A stretch of 64,000 bases of DNA from positions 704,750-768,749 of the forward strand of contig NC_020169.2 in assembly GCF_000224145.3 (NCBI RefSeq). Direction: 5' to 3'. Positions 20,641-52,259 of the stretch are shown piece by piece; the stretch's first letter is position 1; every line of letters begins with the position of its first letter. A program made the translations under genes and the position numbers. The DNA is from Ciona intestinalis (taxonomy: Eukaryota > Chordata > Ascidiacea > Phlebobranchia > Cionidae). The notes beneath the pieces were generated by a model that was not told the DNA's origin, searched no databases, and was given only the letters and a program-made list of their open reading frames with translations.

Positions 20641-21706
20641 TGAAAGCCACACTACTTATGTCCCTATGGAGTTTCATTCTTTTTAAGTTCTTATTTTTGG
20701 TACTGAGTTTTGACATTGAAATATCTTGATTGGCCACCCTCCACTTCTACACTGTCATAATACCATCTGTGTATATTACATTTCATGAGCTAATTTCATA
20801 ATAAAATGTTCCTGTGTTCAGCAGAGGAGAATTTAGCTTGTAAAATCAACTATTCTTTGTGCAATGCCATTTGCAGAATGAATAATTAATAATAGTGTTT
20901 GTGATTAACTAGAGAGAACCCATAAAGATATGCATAAACACAATGGTAACGTAAACAGTTTTAATATAGGAATAGATGTCAGATAAAGTTTTATGACAAC
21001 TGCGTTTTCAAAATAGGAAATTAGTAAGAAGTTTTGGAAGGGGTAGTAGCAGAATGTTAATTCTAATAATTGGGCAGGTGTAAGATAAGTGTTTCTAATG
21101 TTTCCACATAAACAGTGTATTACTAACGAGCAATGTGTTTGTAAGAGAAATATTTTGTATTAAATTACACACTAATTAGGTGAAAAAGTGCTATGCTTTT
21201 AAATTATTAATGATCATTGATCCCAGAAATTGTATTTTTTTCATTTGAAATTTATTATTTGGTATAAGTAAAAAACGTTAAAGTTCAGAATTGAGATTTG
21301 CAAAAATAATAAGCACAACTCTTTGATGAAAAATCATCTAAGAACCAATGCGTGCTTATCAATTTAACTGTAGGCAGCTTGTTTATAAAACTTCTAATAT
21401 GGATTGTAGTGTAAACTGTAAATAATTAATTCATAATTAGATAAATCCTACCAATGTATACGTATTATCATCGGTTATTGCATGCGTGTCAGTACTTGAT
21501 TTCTTTGCAAGGTCGTAATCTATATTATTTTTGTTAATATTTGGTTATTTTATTTTGTAAAATATTCAATTTAAGGCGACTTACATTTCATAGAAATATA
21601 TCAATAACTCGCCTATTTAATAGTTAACAAAATAGCTATAGGGTTTAGAAAACAGTATGTGTAACTCAGGTCTCCTGATATACTTAGATTCATGGCAGGT
21701 ACTCAC
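20641..21706. other. GKAP1-ARL14EP intergenic stretch
   Basis: The two genes converge here. The last exon of the ARL14EP-like gene must lie in this stretch, because exon 3 ends in mid-codon. I could not pick it out with confidence. Confidence 0.4.
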
Positions 21707-22607
21707 TTCCGGGAACACCTACACTCCTTGCCACACTTTGTACCTCCACAGCTGTCACATGGATAAAAGCACCCTGGACATTGTTCATTGAGACAATCGC
21801 ACATATCTTTCCCGTTGCTAAGGAGTTTCCCATTGTTATCATAGATGGCGCTTTTATTTCTAGAAAATAAAATGATTTAAAAATATATGTAGCATTTTCA
21901 AATAAAAGGCAATTGACTTTTTATTTTGAAGAACTCTTTTTAACTTTCTTTCTTGTCGTAAGCTCATTTCTGGATTAAAATCTTCTAGGGCTGGTCCCGG
22001 ATTTACGAATTTCAAACTTTTTATCTTCGGCTGAAACAGAGTTTTCTGGTTGTTAAATTGCATGTTTTTAATACATGGAGCTATACAGAGAAGACGGAAA
22101 TATTTTTCCGCTAGGAGGCGATGACAAATTCGTTTCTCTATTTTATGGAGAGCAGTTAGTTTCACGGTTTATACACATAAGATATAAACCCCTAACCCCT
22201 ACCCCGTCAAACAAAAAAAACTTGAAAAAAAAATATAAAAAAAGTATTCCACTGTGCGGGACTCGAACCCGGTAAAAATGAAACAAAGAGAGTTTACGAC
22301 CGCACGCAAACCGCTACACCACAGACTCGACGACAGTAAACACAACGAAAGAGCGTATATAACCGACCTAATGTGGGAAATATGTTCTTACTAGTGTTTT
22401 ACGTATTTAGAAAGGTATTTTTTATTATTTAATTAATTTGTTTTACACTTATTAACACTTTGTAGTGCTGTTTTGTTCGTTTTTCCGTATTTTTTAATTT
22501 AAATAATTACCGCTAATTATCTTCTTTGTATAGTCCCATGTGTTTTTAATATTAGAATTAATATGACTTTTATTACTTACGTTTTCGAATACAGGTTCAT
22601 TGGACAT
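21707..22607 (-). CDS. ARL14EP: ARL14 effector protein-like, three of its exons
   Basis: Minus-strand exons 22607-22581 (MSNEPVFEN), 22030-21918 and 21859-21707 join in phase. Exon 2 has [20 protein letters not shown]. Exon 3 has [19 protein letters not shown], then [11 protein letters not shown] and [11 protein letters not shown]. This cysteine-rich C-terminal block is the hallmark of ARL14EP/ARL14EPL, which in vertebrates links the small GTPase ARL14 to myosin 1E. The last codons after CRCSRK (vertebrates continue with W-x-Y) lie in an unlocated exon below 21707. Confidence 0.88.
22247..22331 (-). repeat. tRNA-like sequence (pseudo-tRNA or SINE head)
   Basis: Minus strand: GTCTGTGGTGTAGCGGTTTG is box A-like, CGGGTTCGAGTCCCG is a T-arm with box B, and CACAG can pair with CTGTG at the 5' end. 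A run of T follows as a possible pol III stop. The first two acceptor pairs and the T-stem outer pair mismatch, and the anticodon arm does not fold cleanly, so a functional tRNA is unlikely. Confidence 0.5.
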
Positions 22608-23159
22608 TCTAGTTTCGCAATTCCCACAATACTTTAATACAGATATTATATTGTACTATTGTATAATGGTACATAACCTGTGCAACGCTGTTATACTACA
22701 ATAGTATATAATAACCTTGGACCTTGGTTAACTTACATGTAACAGAGATGTACAGTACAATAAATAAAAAATACCGTGGGGAAGTACCTAAACCGTGTTT
22801 GAGATCCGTTTCGTGGGACCATAGACATCTTAACAATCTTTTTCTTAACACGTTTTAGCCTGTTTTGGGATAAACCCCCGCACGTTCACAATGAACTACA
22901 ATATTGTTTTAAATATGCATAATATTTTTCTTTATAAAATATGGAATCAAAGTATACGTCATGACACAACGTTATTACTCTCGTCACTAGAGCGATAAAA
23001 CTAGCAAGTCATTGTGTAATTCTGTCATTCTGACATAGCATAAAACTAAAGTTACGTAGTTGTTTCTTTATGCATTGTGGTCTTTATAGGTGTAAGGGTT
23101 AGCTTGTACTATACATAAGCTCTCAGATAAATACATATAGCGTCACTGACAAGTGAAAT
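22608..23159. other. Divergent upstream region of ARL14EP-like and glutaredoxin
   Basis: About 550 bases between two head-to-head genes. It presumably holds both promoters. No exon or repeat was recognised. Confidence 0.5.
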
Positions 23160-23830
23160 ATGGGAAGTCAAGAATCTTTGAAGAAAGCTCGTACACTGAT
23201 TGAATCGGAAATCTCCAAGAACAAAGTTCAAGTGTTTTCCAAAACTTATTGCCCATATTGCAAGATGGCGAAGGATGCACTGAAAGGTATTTTGTTCTGT
23301 ATTTAAAATCGATGTTAAAAGTGAACTGAATTTATTGGACAAACAATTACCTTCTATTTTATGAGTTAAAACTTACTTTATACTATAAAATTATTATAAG
23401 GATTGTTAGTCCTATTATTTTAGTGTTGGGCAATAATTTTTAATTACATTTTTAAAAGTCAGATTTTAATCTTTCTGACAAAAAGGTTACCTTCACAAGT
23501 GTAGCACACGTTCACACGTTTGCATTTTCTTTTGCGGACATGAGGTGTATAAAACGGAATAGTAGTGTTATAATGACTTACTTCCACGAGTACCTATTTT
23601 CCCTAAATATGTTCATTGTAAATTTCTGTACAGCTGCTGGCATTGACTACAATGTAATGGAGCTGGACAACCGTAGTGATGGTTCAGCAATCCAAGATGT
23701 TTTAAAAGAAATGACGGGAGCCAGATCTGTTCCAAGAGTTTTTATCAATGGGAAGTGTATTGGAGGTGGTTCAGAAACAAAAGCATTGCAAGTACAAGGC
23801 AAGCTGGTCCAGATGGTCAATGCAAGTTAA
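23160..23830 (+). CDS. GLRX: Dithiol glutaredoxin (Grx1/2 type), 2 exons
   Basis: Exons 23160-23286 and 23634-23830 join in phase 1 to 107 aa (human GLRX 106). The redox site is CPYC in VFSKTYCPYCKMAK. The glutathione-binding SVPRVFINGKCIGGGSE has the conserved cis-proline and the GG pair. It reduces protein-glutathione mixed disulphides using glutathione. There is no targeting presequence, so a cytosolic form is likely. A poly(A) signal AATAAAAC lies near 23942. Confidence 0.95.
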
Positions 23831-24101
23831 ACTGTGGGTGAATTACCAATTTCCAAACTTCTTGAACAGTTTGTTTCTTTTTATAAATGTAGATAACCAA
23901 AGGGATACTGGTACAGCAAATCATGAATTTATTATCTTCAATAATAAAACACAAATCCATTAATTTTATCTCACGTTTCATAGACTAAATACTCTTTTTT
24001 AGTAAATTTCATCAATATTTTTAAACAGTTCTACCTTTACCTTATAAATTTAGTTATCTTTTTACTAAATAGGATCAAGTATTTTAGCCTCCAAAATCTG
24101 T

Positions 24102-24238
24102 AAAGGTGGCTGTACACAGTATCCGGAATTCGTCCGTTTTGTCCGGATTTTGCTGCCGCATGCAGAACTTGGTAATGAGTTTGCATACGACTTTGAAAGC
24201 AAATTCGTATGTTGGATACTGTGTACATCCACCTTTAG
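24102..24238 (+). mobile_element. Short MITE with TAAAGGTGG ends, copy 1
   Basis: About 137 bp. The left end TAAAGGTGGCTGTACACAGT is mirrored by ACTGTGTACATCCACCTTTA at the right. The interior has GTCCGGATTTTGCTGCCGCA. A second copy in inverse orientation lies at 30145-30273. It is non-coding. Confidence 0.85.
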
Positions 24239-24529
24239 TGCATTAAAATATTCCATCCAATATAAGTTTCGTAGTTGCATGTATGTTTGTAGTTAATACT
24301 GGAATAAAAAGTATTGGACAATCGGACAACTGTTTTAACTGTCATGCAATTTTAAACTAGGTAAGACACATGTGAATACTTTTTGTTGTTTCTTCACACC
24401 ACATAGCAGTATGGCGATTCATAAAGTTGAGAACACTAGTTTTTTAGCATTAAATGACCCAAACTTGTTTAAGATGCAGAGTTTCAAAGCATTAAATGAC
24501 CCAGACAAAGTTTAAGATGCAGAGTTTCA

Positions 24530-24806
24530 AATTTAAAACTTCTGCTGTAACCTGTAGCCATGTGTGTCACTACAATGCCACACGAGTGACACGACAGTAA
24601 GTAATTGGTAATGACGTCGGCAAGGAACAGGAACAAAACTCTGGCTACAATTGCTTCAACCCAGTGGTCACTAATAAGTTGCCCAAATTCAGCCATACAT
24701 GAAATAATCACAAAAAACAATCAGCGACAAGGTAACATACGTATTAACTGGTAAGCTGTATGAAAAAGTGCACATATATTATAATGACTGTCGACTGTGT
24801 CGTTTT
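24530..24806 (+). mobile_element. Decayed SINE copy
   Basis: Shares blocks with the complete SINEs: CAACCCAGTGGTCACTAATA, AGTTGCCCAAATTCAGC, GGTAACATACGTATTAACTG and ATAATGACTGTCG. The tRNA-like head is degraded. Confidence 0.6.
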
Positions 24807-24926
24807 CTTTCAATTTTAGGTGTCAAATGGGTATTTTGAAAAAAACCTTGACGGCTAATCGTTAATATGTTGCAACTCGACGCTTAAGGTGACGTCACAT
24901 TACCCAATCACAATACTTCCTTAATC

Positions 24927-25089
24927 ATGTCCAAAGTTAATATAGACGACGTTGATCATGCCAACACTGCGGATACGACTTTATCTCATGGAAACAAACC
25001 CCCCGTTGAACATAGTTATGATATATTTCGTTCGGCCGCTGACAGGCCCATATCGCTTCCATTTTCAACTATCGGCAGAGACCTCGAGG
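24927..25089 (+). CDS. Orphan first exon, unknown protein
   Basis: ATG 24927 opens a 54-codon stretch, MSKVNIDDVDHANTAD through SYDIFRSAADRPISLPF to GRDLE, followed by a possible donor GAG|GTCAGC. Composition and codon use look coding. I do not recognise it, and no following exon was found before the repeats that start at 25128. The gene may have been cut by repeat insertion, or its other exons may not be visible here. Confidence 0.35.
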
Positions 25090-25127
25090 TCAGCCTAGGT
25101 TCATGGCGGGCACTTACGAGCCCTTGC

Positions 25128-25545
25128 CCGGTGTCGCGGAAATCTGGTTCCCATTGGCTACTTCTAACTTATTTTGTGAGAAATCTAAAACTCTGGTTCC
25201 GACTAAAAATAACAGTTAATTGTTGGAGGCAACATATTTTGTACATTTCTTTTTAAAGATTTATCTTCTTAATAAAAAATTGATGCTGTATTTTACCTTA
25301 AATTATACATTATGACGTATGACCATCAGTGACCTCTACCGTTAACACGTCATCAATAACAAAAAAAGACGATAAAATATAAATTTTCACATTAGATAAA
25401 ATAAACTATCTAAAAACATGTACATATTCAAGTAATCTTCGTTCGAAACCAGATTTATAGATTTCTGATAAAAATGTCCTGTGTCTGCGCATGCGCAGTA
25501 GCCGATGGGAACCAGATTTCCGGGGAACCAGATTTCCGCGACACC
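25128..25545. mobile_element. Inverted-repeat element of about 418 bp
   Basis: The left arm CCGGTGTCGCGGAAATCTGG continues to GGCTAC (25128-25161) and is the complement of GTAGCCGATGGGAACCAGAT ... CCGCGACACCGG (25498-25545). The right arm contains a local duplication of GAACCAGATTTCCG. The spacer has no reading frame. Confidence 0.7.
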
Positions 25546-25840
25546 GGCCGTCAAGTTAGCTTTTGTTCGATACTGTATCGTGTACTTGTGTATCAGAAAA
25601 TGGGATAAAATTTAGCAAGATATTATCAACTGTTTGGTCTCTGGTTATAAAAGCAATTAGTACTACAATAGATATAGCACCCGGCTGAAGCCTGCATATG
25701 AAGTCGGATCAACACAGAGTCATTCAATCCAACCAGCAATCCGGTTTATTCAGTGGGGGCTATATTAAATATGTTATACTTGAGTTCGCTATGGCAAAGA
25801 CGCTACAAACTTGAAATCTATTTATTCCCATTACAACCAC

Positions 25841-25864
25841 CACGGCCTACTAGAGATGGCCGTG
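25841..25864. repeat. Short hairpin CACGGCC/GGCCGTG
   Basis: 7-bp arms around CTACT-like sequence (TACTAGAGAT). It sits just before hAT-MITE copy B. Confidence 0.5.
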
Positions 25865-25881
25865 CAACCACAGATGTAGAG

Positions 25882-26248
25882 CAGAGCCATAGAAATACCG
25901 AGTAGTCCAACCCATTGTTACGTAAAACACAAATTGAACGGCAATTTGGGTCCAAAATAACACAGTAGGTATAGGGAAAATGTATGTTTTTCGGTAAATT
26001 ACAGAAAAACTTGGGCCTAAAAACAAATTTAAAGGTTGAAAAATGTAAAAAACATGTGTTATTTGTTTTCTGTGTCAAAAAAAGTCAAAAATTAGAATTA
26101 GAAGCGGTTGATTTGCGACATTTTAGTCATTCAATGCGGCTAAATTTATACAATTTTTCTAAAAAATGTTTGGTAAGGTAAATAGAAGCTGTTTTACACC
26201 TTCCCACAATAGGAAAACACAAATAAAACTTAACAAGTTCGTTTAAAC
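25882..26248 (+). mobile_element. hAT-type MITE, truncated copy B
   Basis: Matches copy A (2888) from its left end to about position 360 of the element, then stops at CGTTTAAA. The remaining 85 bases are replaced by the palindrome at 26249-26279. Confidence 0.85.
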
Positions 26249-26279
26249 CATGGCGCCCTCTATAATAGAGGGCGCCATG
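26249..26279. repeat. Perfect 31-bp palindrome
   Basis: CATGGCGCCCTCTAT, one base, then its exact complement. It replaces the 3' end of MITE copy B. Confidence 0.9.
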
Positions 26280-26460
26280 AGGTAACCCTTTAAATACGTT
26301 ATTATGAATACAATAAAACAATAATTAATAATCAAATAACAATAATAAAAAAATGTTTATACGATAAAATAAAATTACATCTCCAGTCCTCCATCACTCC
26401 AGTAGTAGGCCTACGCAAAGAGATTAAAAATCTCTTTAGGCTTACGCATGATGTTGACCG

Positions 26461-26907
26461 CAGAGTCGTAAAAACACCGAGTAGTCCAACTGCGTCTTTG
26501 TGTGTTCAAAATAGAGCAAAAGCGGTGACTTTCGCAATGAATTTAAACGAACTTGTTGAGTTTTATTTGCGATTTCCTTTTGTGGAAAGGCGTAAAACAG
26601 CTTCTATTTACATTATCAAACATTTTTTTGAAAAAACATATAAATTTACCCCCATTAAATGACTAAAATGTCACAAATCAACCGCTTCTAATTCCATTTT
26701 TTGACTTTTTTTGTTACAGAAAACAAATAACACTTGTTTTTTACACTTTTCAATCTTTAAATTTGTTTTCAGACTCAAGTTTTTCTATAATTTACCGAAA
26801 AACATGCATTTTCCCTATACTTACTGTGTTATTTTGGACCCAAATTGCCGTTCAATTTGTCTTTTACGTAACAATGGGTTGGACTACTCGGTATTTCTAT
26901 GGCTCTG
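26461..26907 (-). mobile_element. 447-bp hAT-type MITE, copy C
   Basis: Same family and exactly the same length as copy A, in opposite orientation. It is flanked by a perfect 8-bp duplication GTTGACCG (26453-26460 and 26908-26915). The ends are CAGAGTCGTAAAAACACCGA and its near-complement. Confidence 0.92.
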
Positions 26908-26928
26908 GTTGACCGGGGCGTCACAAAC

Positions 26929-27421
26929 CACAGAAATAAAAAAGAATAGAACGCGCATCTTTAATGTCGGCAAAGGAGAGAGGTGATACACTCTCTCTCT
27001 TTCGCAGGTCGTTCCCGTTTACTATTGTAGTCAATGGAATCGACGGCGTTTTATGTAGTTATTTTTTCGTTTTTTGACTTAATTTAAAGTTATAGGATAA
27101 AACAACTATTTTCTAATATTTATATATTTCAAACAAACCGTTTGTTTAAAATTTTTAATTAAATTTATTAAATATTAAATTTCTCAAAGAAGTGGTAAAC
27201 TGTAAGCGTTAACCTACCAAATAACTAAACTTGCCTAATAAACTTGAATAGTTGGTGTAGTTTTTAAAAGAAACAGCTAAAACCTCCCAAAAATACTATG
27301 CGTCTGTCTTTTACAATGGAGTCCAAGCGAAATCGGGACGGAGTTGGCGGTCACGTGAATAGAAGAAAGAATATATCACGGTTTTGGGAAGTTGCGCGTT
27401 CTACTCTTTTTTATTTCTGTG
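26929..27421 (+). mobile_element. 493-bp MITE with CACAGAAATAAAA ends, copy 1
   Basis: The left end CACAGAAATAAAAAAGAATA and the right end (complement CACAGAAATAAAAAAGAGTA) continue through GAACGCGC. It is flanked by an exact 9-bp duplication GTCACAAAC (26920-26928, 27422-27430), a size typical of Mutator-like elements. Copies 2 and 3 are at 53630 and 62983. Confidence 0.9.
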
Positions 27422-27698
27422 GTCACAAACACACAAAGATATACGTCATAATCGTGAGAACGTAAGAAAAAGGTAGTAAGACGCGATTTCTGTGGTCGCG
27501 AACGTTTAGTTTCTATTCCATTTTGGCAGAAGTTTAGAATTGTGATCTTACTAAGTATAACGGCAATCTTGTATTACTTTGTCAATAGAATCATGTTTGC
27601 GCGTTTTGTTTCCGTTACTTACTAGGTATACTTTAAAACGCATATACCATACGTATATAAATATATTTAACTAGATGAATTAAGGTCCAGACTTGATT

Positions 27699-29237
27699 AT
27701 GTCTGCGTATACACAATGTTTTTATCGTTGTTTTGGTTGGTCGGCAAGTTCTGCAAATAACCCGATTACGAATCATGATCAACCAAAAATATGTTTGGAC
27801 ACAACAAAAATGGGTAAGACATGATTGCAATTTACTTGGTGGCTCTTTCATCATTGGCCACTTGTTGATATGTCAAAGGTACTGATGCTGTAATTGTCAA
27901 AAATGGAAAACGAATATGCGGTACTGGTGGAGGCCTTGCAAATGCACCTATAGCCCAAGACAAGGTACAACAAAATATAACATTTTTGTGAATACCAGTA
28001 CTATAACTATACCTCAACATTCTGTATTTTCTTTTTTCAATTTACACTTAAAAGTTAATGATTTACAATTTGTACATTTAATTAACCCTGTTGGGACACC
28101 AGTTGATCATAGACACCAAATTGATCCAACTAAGTGGTCTTCTGTGGGTTGTCTGAACCCTGAACTGTCAGCCATACACAGTAAAAACAATCACCCATTA
28201 AGTTGCATACATGGTAACTTACAAGCATGCAGGACACAAGGTGTATAAGACAAAACAATGTAATATAATGATTGTTGTTGCACTGCTAAATGGATTAAAT
28301 AAGATACATCTATTATAGGACAATTCTAAGTACGCATTGTATGTGTTGTATTGTGGTATTCAGAGTTGTCCTTCATTATATATTAAAACCTGAGTTTGTC
28401 AATGTGTATTGCAGTAATAATTATTTCTACAAGGCATACTTTCAAGTCAAATTACAAAGTACTGGAATATTTGGGATTGGAGTTGGATTAGAAACTGCAG
28501 AGCTGGATAGAGTGCCTCTTGGTGAAGATGCAAACAGTTGGGTATTGCGACATGATGGATTTATCCGACATAACAAGAAAACTGTTTATGAAACAAACAT
28601 CAAATTTTCTGAAGGAGACTTCATTGTGAGTTTTTGGATTTGTATTTTTTCTGTAAAAAATCCAATGCATTGTGTTGTTACAATTTTTCTTTGTAGGGTG
28701 TGTCTTATGACCATATCGAGTTGAACTTCTATGTAAATGGGAAAAATATTGGTTCGCCTGTTTTAGGAATTCGTGGCATCTGTTTTCCCCTTGTTATATG
28801 GTAAGATACAGGGTGATTGCTATAGTTCTATAAAAACGTAATATGGTTTAATTCCACAGTGCATAGGTATGGAAGAATTAATTGTGCAATACAGATTATA
28901 AACAGTTTAGTAATGGTTTTTCTATATGTATAAAAACTACAATTTATATTTAGCTGGCAATGGTACACACAACAACATAATGTCAACCAAACAGGCTACT
29001 CTTTAAATCCTAAGCCTTATACGCTTAACACGAAACTATAGTTTTAGGTTTTTACCTATGACTGCAGTTCGAAACTTTATTACATTCCGTGACAAATGGC
29101 ACGCTGAACTTTAAACAATTATAATTGATTACTTTTCAGTTGATGAAAGTGCAATATTGGATGTGGAGTTTGAAAATTTTGAACACCCCCCTCCTTCGGG
29201 GTATAGACAGATCATGTTGGAACAACAAATATTTTAG
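27699..29237 (+). CDS. SPRYD7: SPRY domain-containing protein 7, 5 exons
   Basis: Exons 27699-27813, 27879-27964, 28434-28625, 28697-28800 and about 29140-29237; about 197 aa, as in human SPRYD7. The first exon reads MSAYTQCFYRCFGW then KICLDTTKMG. Next come VIVKNGKRICGTGG, FQVKLQSTGIFGIGVG, YDHIELNFYVNGKNI and finally EQQIF before TAG, all in the order of the vertebrate protein. The SPRY fold spans most of the chain; function is unknown, presumably protein binding. The join of exons 4 and 5 does not keep frame with the best acceptor (TTTTCAG at 29139). An AG ten bases further (GATGAAAG) does, at the cost of four conserved residues. Confidence 0.9.
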
Positions 29238-29833
29238 TTATATTTTTATTTATTTATTAATAAACACATTGGATTGTGTAAAGAGAGCCTATATATGCTC
29301 TTCCATTTGTTTTCATTAAGTTATACTCCTTTCATATACCAATTACTTTTTTAATTGTACTGAAGGAATATCCCTTTGTTGCATAGCAGTGATCTGCACT
29401 ATTGAAATTTTACATGTAGAGTTTTTTAACTTCTTGATATCAAAATTTATTTGTTCATTTATGCCTATTGTGTAATAGCAAAGCCTACTTTTTTATTTGT
29501 TTATACAGAATATACTTAACCTAATTAAGCTGAACAACAAAGTTTACCTAAGAATGCTGCTTTACACTTGCTTACATTCTGTAATTAATTATGTTGACTT
29601 CCTCATGCTTGGATGTGTCAGATATACCGAACTACCAAATGTCACGTTTTACGAGTTATTTCACAAAAGTTCTATCCATGTGCCTAACTAGGAAAGTGTA
29701 CTAATCTAATAAATGATATCGGATTAGCTTGTTGGCATTTCTGCCTTGTAGGCTAACTCAAGTAGAGTATAAACGACTGTCGTTGGTTAGACGCGGTATT
29801 CTAAATAAGTCTCCTTTATTTAAATATATAATT
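29238..29833. other. SPRYD7 3' flank
   Basis: AT-rich and non-coding. No element was recognised apart from simple AT runs. Confidence 0.5.
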
Positions 29834-29970
29834 TAGTATGGGGGTGGGGGAAGGTCACCTTTAGCAATCATATTCAAATTTTCTGATATTTGTTTGAATT
29901 TTCTTTGTTTACTAACAAACGTGAGAAGAAAGTAAAATGAAAAGATGTTCAATCTCCCCAACCCTATTAT
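29834..29970 (+). mobile_element. GTAGGGTGGG-family element, cluster copy 1
   Basis: Starts TATGGGGGTGGGGGAAGG and ends CCCCAACCCTATTA. It shares TTTGTTTACTAACAAA with its neighbours and is shortened internally. Confidence 0.7.
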
Positions 29971-30144
29971 ACCATAAACGCAACCGACTCGTGTTGACTT
30001 TTTCTGTTTGAATCGCTTATACAAATTAGGGCATGGTCGTTGTGTTTTTATTGGCGCGTGTGGGCGATATAGGGCTAGAAAAACACATACGAACAATGTT
30101 TTACTATTTCAAATATAAAATCTCACATAAATCTCGTTTTATAC

Positions 30145-30273
30145 AGTAAAGGTGGCTGTACACAGTATCTGGCATGCGAAGTCGTATATGCAAACCCTTT
30201 ACCGAGTTCCGCATGCGGCAGCAAAATCCGGACAAAACGGACGAATTCCGAATACTATGTACACCCACCTTAA
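30145..30273 (-). mobile_element. Short MITE with TAAAGGTGG ends, copy 2
   Basis: Inverse orientation of 24102-24238: the interior reads TGCGGCAGCAAAATCCGGAC. Both ends are present. A GTAGGGTGGG-family copy abuts directly on its right side. Confidence 0.85.
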
Positions 30274-30465
30274 GGTGGGGGAAGACGGGACACATTTGGC
30301 ACCTATTATTCAAATATCCTGACCAGATTTTAAACAATTAACAACGGTCTATGGGAGTCGTAAGGATACTGTTTATAATTCATTAAATATTCTTTGTTTA
30401 CTACCAAATGGCATGATAAGATAGAATGAAAAGGTGTCCCTTCCACGACCCCATTATAATAGTTA
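30274..30465 (+). mobile_element. GTAGGGTGGG-family element, cluster copy 2
   Basis: AAGGTGGGGGAAGACGGGAC at the start and CCACGACCCCATTATAATAG at the end. A short duplicate of its right end (GGTGTCTCTTCCACAACCCC) follows at about 30475. Confidence 0.75.
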
Positions 30466-30773
30466 ATAGGAAAAGGTGTCTCTTCCACAACCCCATCATA
30501 ATGGTTTGGGAGTTTTTATCCAATAATTTAATACCATTTTGACTGGTTTGCAGCGTACAGAAAGACTTAACTAGCTTACTTTCCTGTGGCGATTAATACT
30601 TATGTCAATCAGCTTAGATTACAGAATAGTTTGTATGCCTAATACTGGTATACCCACGGATGTTAATTCAATCGTGTAAAATACAAATAAAATCTTGATT
30701 TGCCAATATTTACAATGAGTGCAACAGCTACCCCTTTTAATTGACGCTCTTTTCCCACAATTTTTATCCATGT

Positions 30774-30965
30774 AGTAGGGTGGGGAAAGTTGGGACACCT
30801 TTAGCACGTAATATCCAAATATCCGGTTCGTGTTTTAAACAATTAACAGCGGTGTATTGGCGTTGTGAGGATACGGTTTTATAATTATATGATTTTTCTT
30901 TATTAACTAACAAATGTGATGAGAAAATAGAATGATAGGGTGTCCCATCTCCCCCCACCCTACTA
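30774..30965 (+). mobile_element. GTAGGGTGGG-family element, cluster copy 3
   Basis: The best-preserved copy: left end TAGTAGGGTGGGGAAAGTTG, right end CCCATCTCCCCCCACCCTAC, about 190 bp. Terminal sequences are inverted. Confidence 0.8.
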
Positions 30966-31090
30966 TATATAGTATGTATTATCAACCGTCGTTTTGCTAA
31001 TGATATCCTTAATTCTCTTTGTTTTTTTAATAAAAATCATGTTATGAATGCGGTATGATAACTCATGGAAATTGTATTATGACGGGTGAT

Positions 31091-31278
31091 ATAGTAGGGT
31101 AGGGAAGACGGGACACGTTTAGCACATAATATCTAAATACCCTGACCGTGTTTTAAACAAAACAACGATCTATGGGAATCGTGAGAAAACAGTTTTATGA
31201 TTCTTTAAATGTTCTTTTTTACTACCAAGACGAAAAAAATGAATGAAAAGGCGGCCCTTCTTTCTCCTCCCTAGTTAG
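31091..31278 (+). mobile_element. GTAGGGTGGG-family element, cluster copy 4
   Basis: Left end TAGTAGGGTAGGGAAGACGG, right end TTTCTCCTCCCTAGTTAG. Same internal blocks as copy 3, more diverged. Confidence 0.75.
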
Positions 31279-31769
31279 GCAATTTTATTAGTTGCCTGTC
31301 GACTTGCAGGATGTACTTGTCAGTAAAAATGTATAACAATGGTAAAACGTATAACAAAGGTAAAAAATAAAATTAAAAAATGAGTCCTAATTTGCCCTCG
31401 ACCCCAGTTACCCACTCTACTATAGGCTACCCATCTATTAGTTTAAATAAAATGAGAGAAGCTTTTTGTGTTGCACTGGAAAAAGAAGAAATGAAACTGT
31501 TTAAACGAGAGATAGATAGAAGAAAGAAATTTGGAAAGCAGCAGCTGTTTTCAAATTGGAAGTCATTCTGCTGCAGCCAGCAGTTGGAGCAGTTGTTGTG
31601 TGGACGGTTTTATTACGTTGTGATTACTGTACTGCTTAATATTGCATGCATTCTTTTAAAGGAATAGTCGAATCAATTAAAATGGAAGTAATTATGTAAT
31701 AAATAATGAATAGATGCAACAAGTGATTAAAGATACAAGCTAAGTTTTGTTGGTCATTTTGTGCTTAAC

Positions 31770-52259
<20,490 letters not shown>

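Noticed and set aside
22247-22331. Functional tRNA gene
   Set aside because: The acceptor and T stems have mismatches and no normal anticodon arm can be formed, so it is listed as tRNA-like only.
31380-31667. 95-codon open frame just before KIF1, with a KREIDRRKKFGK-like stretch
   Set aside because: Its first part matches the end of a GTAGGGTGGG element (CCCACTCTACTATA), it has no recognisable relatives and it lies in the likely KIF1 5' flank. At most an upstream ORF.
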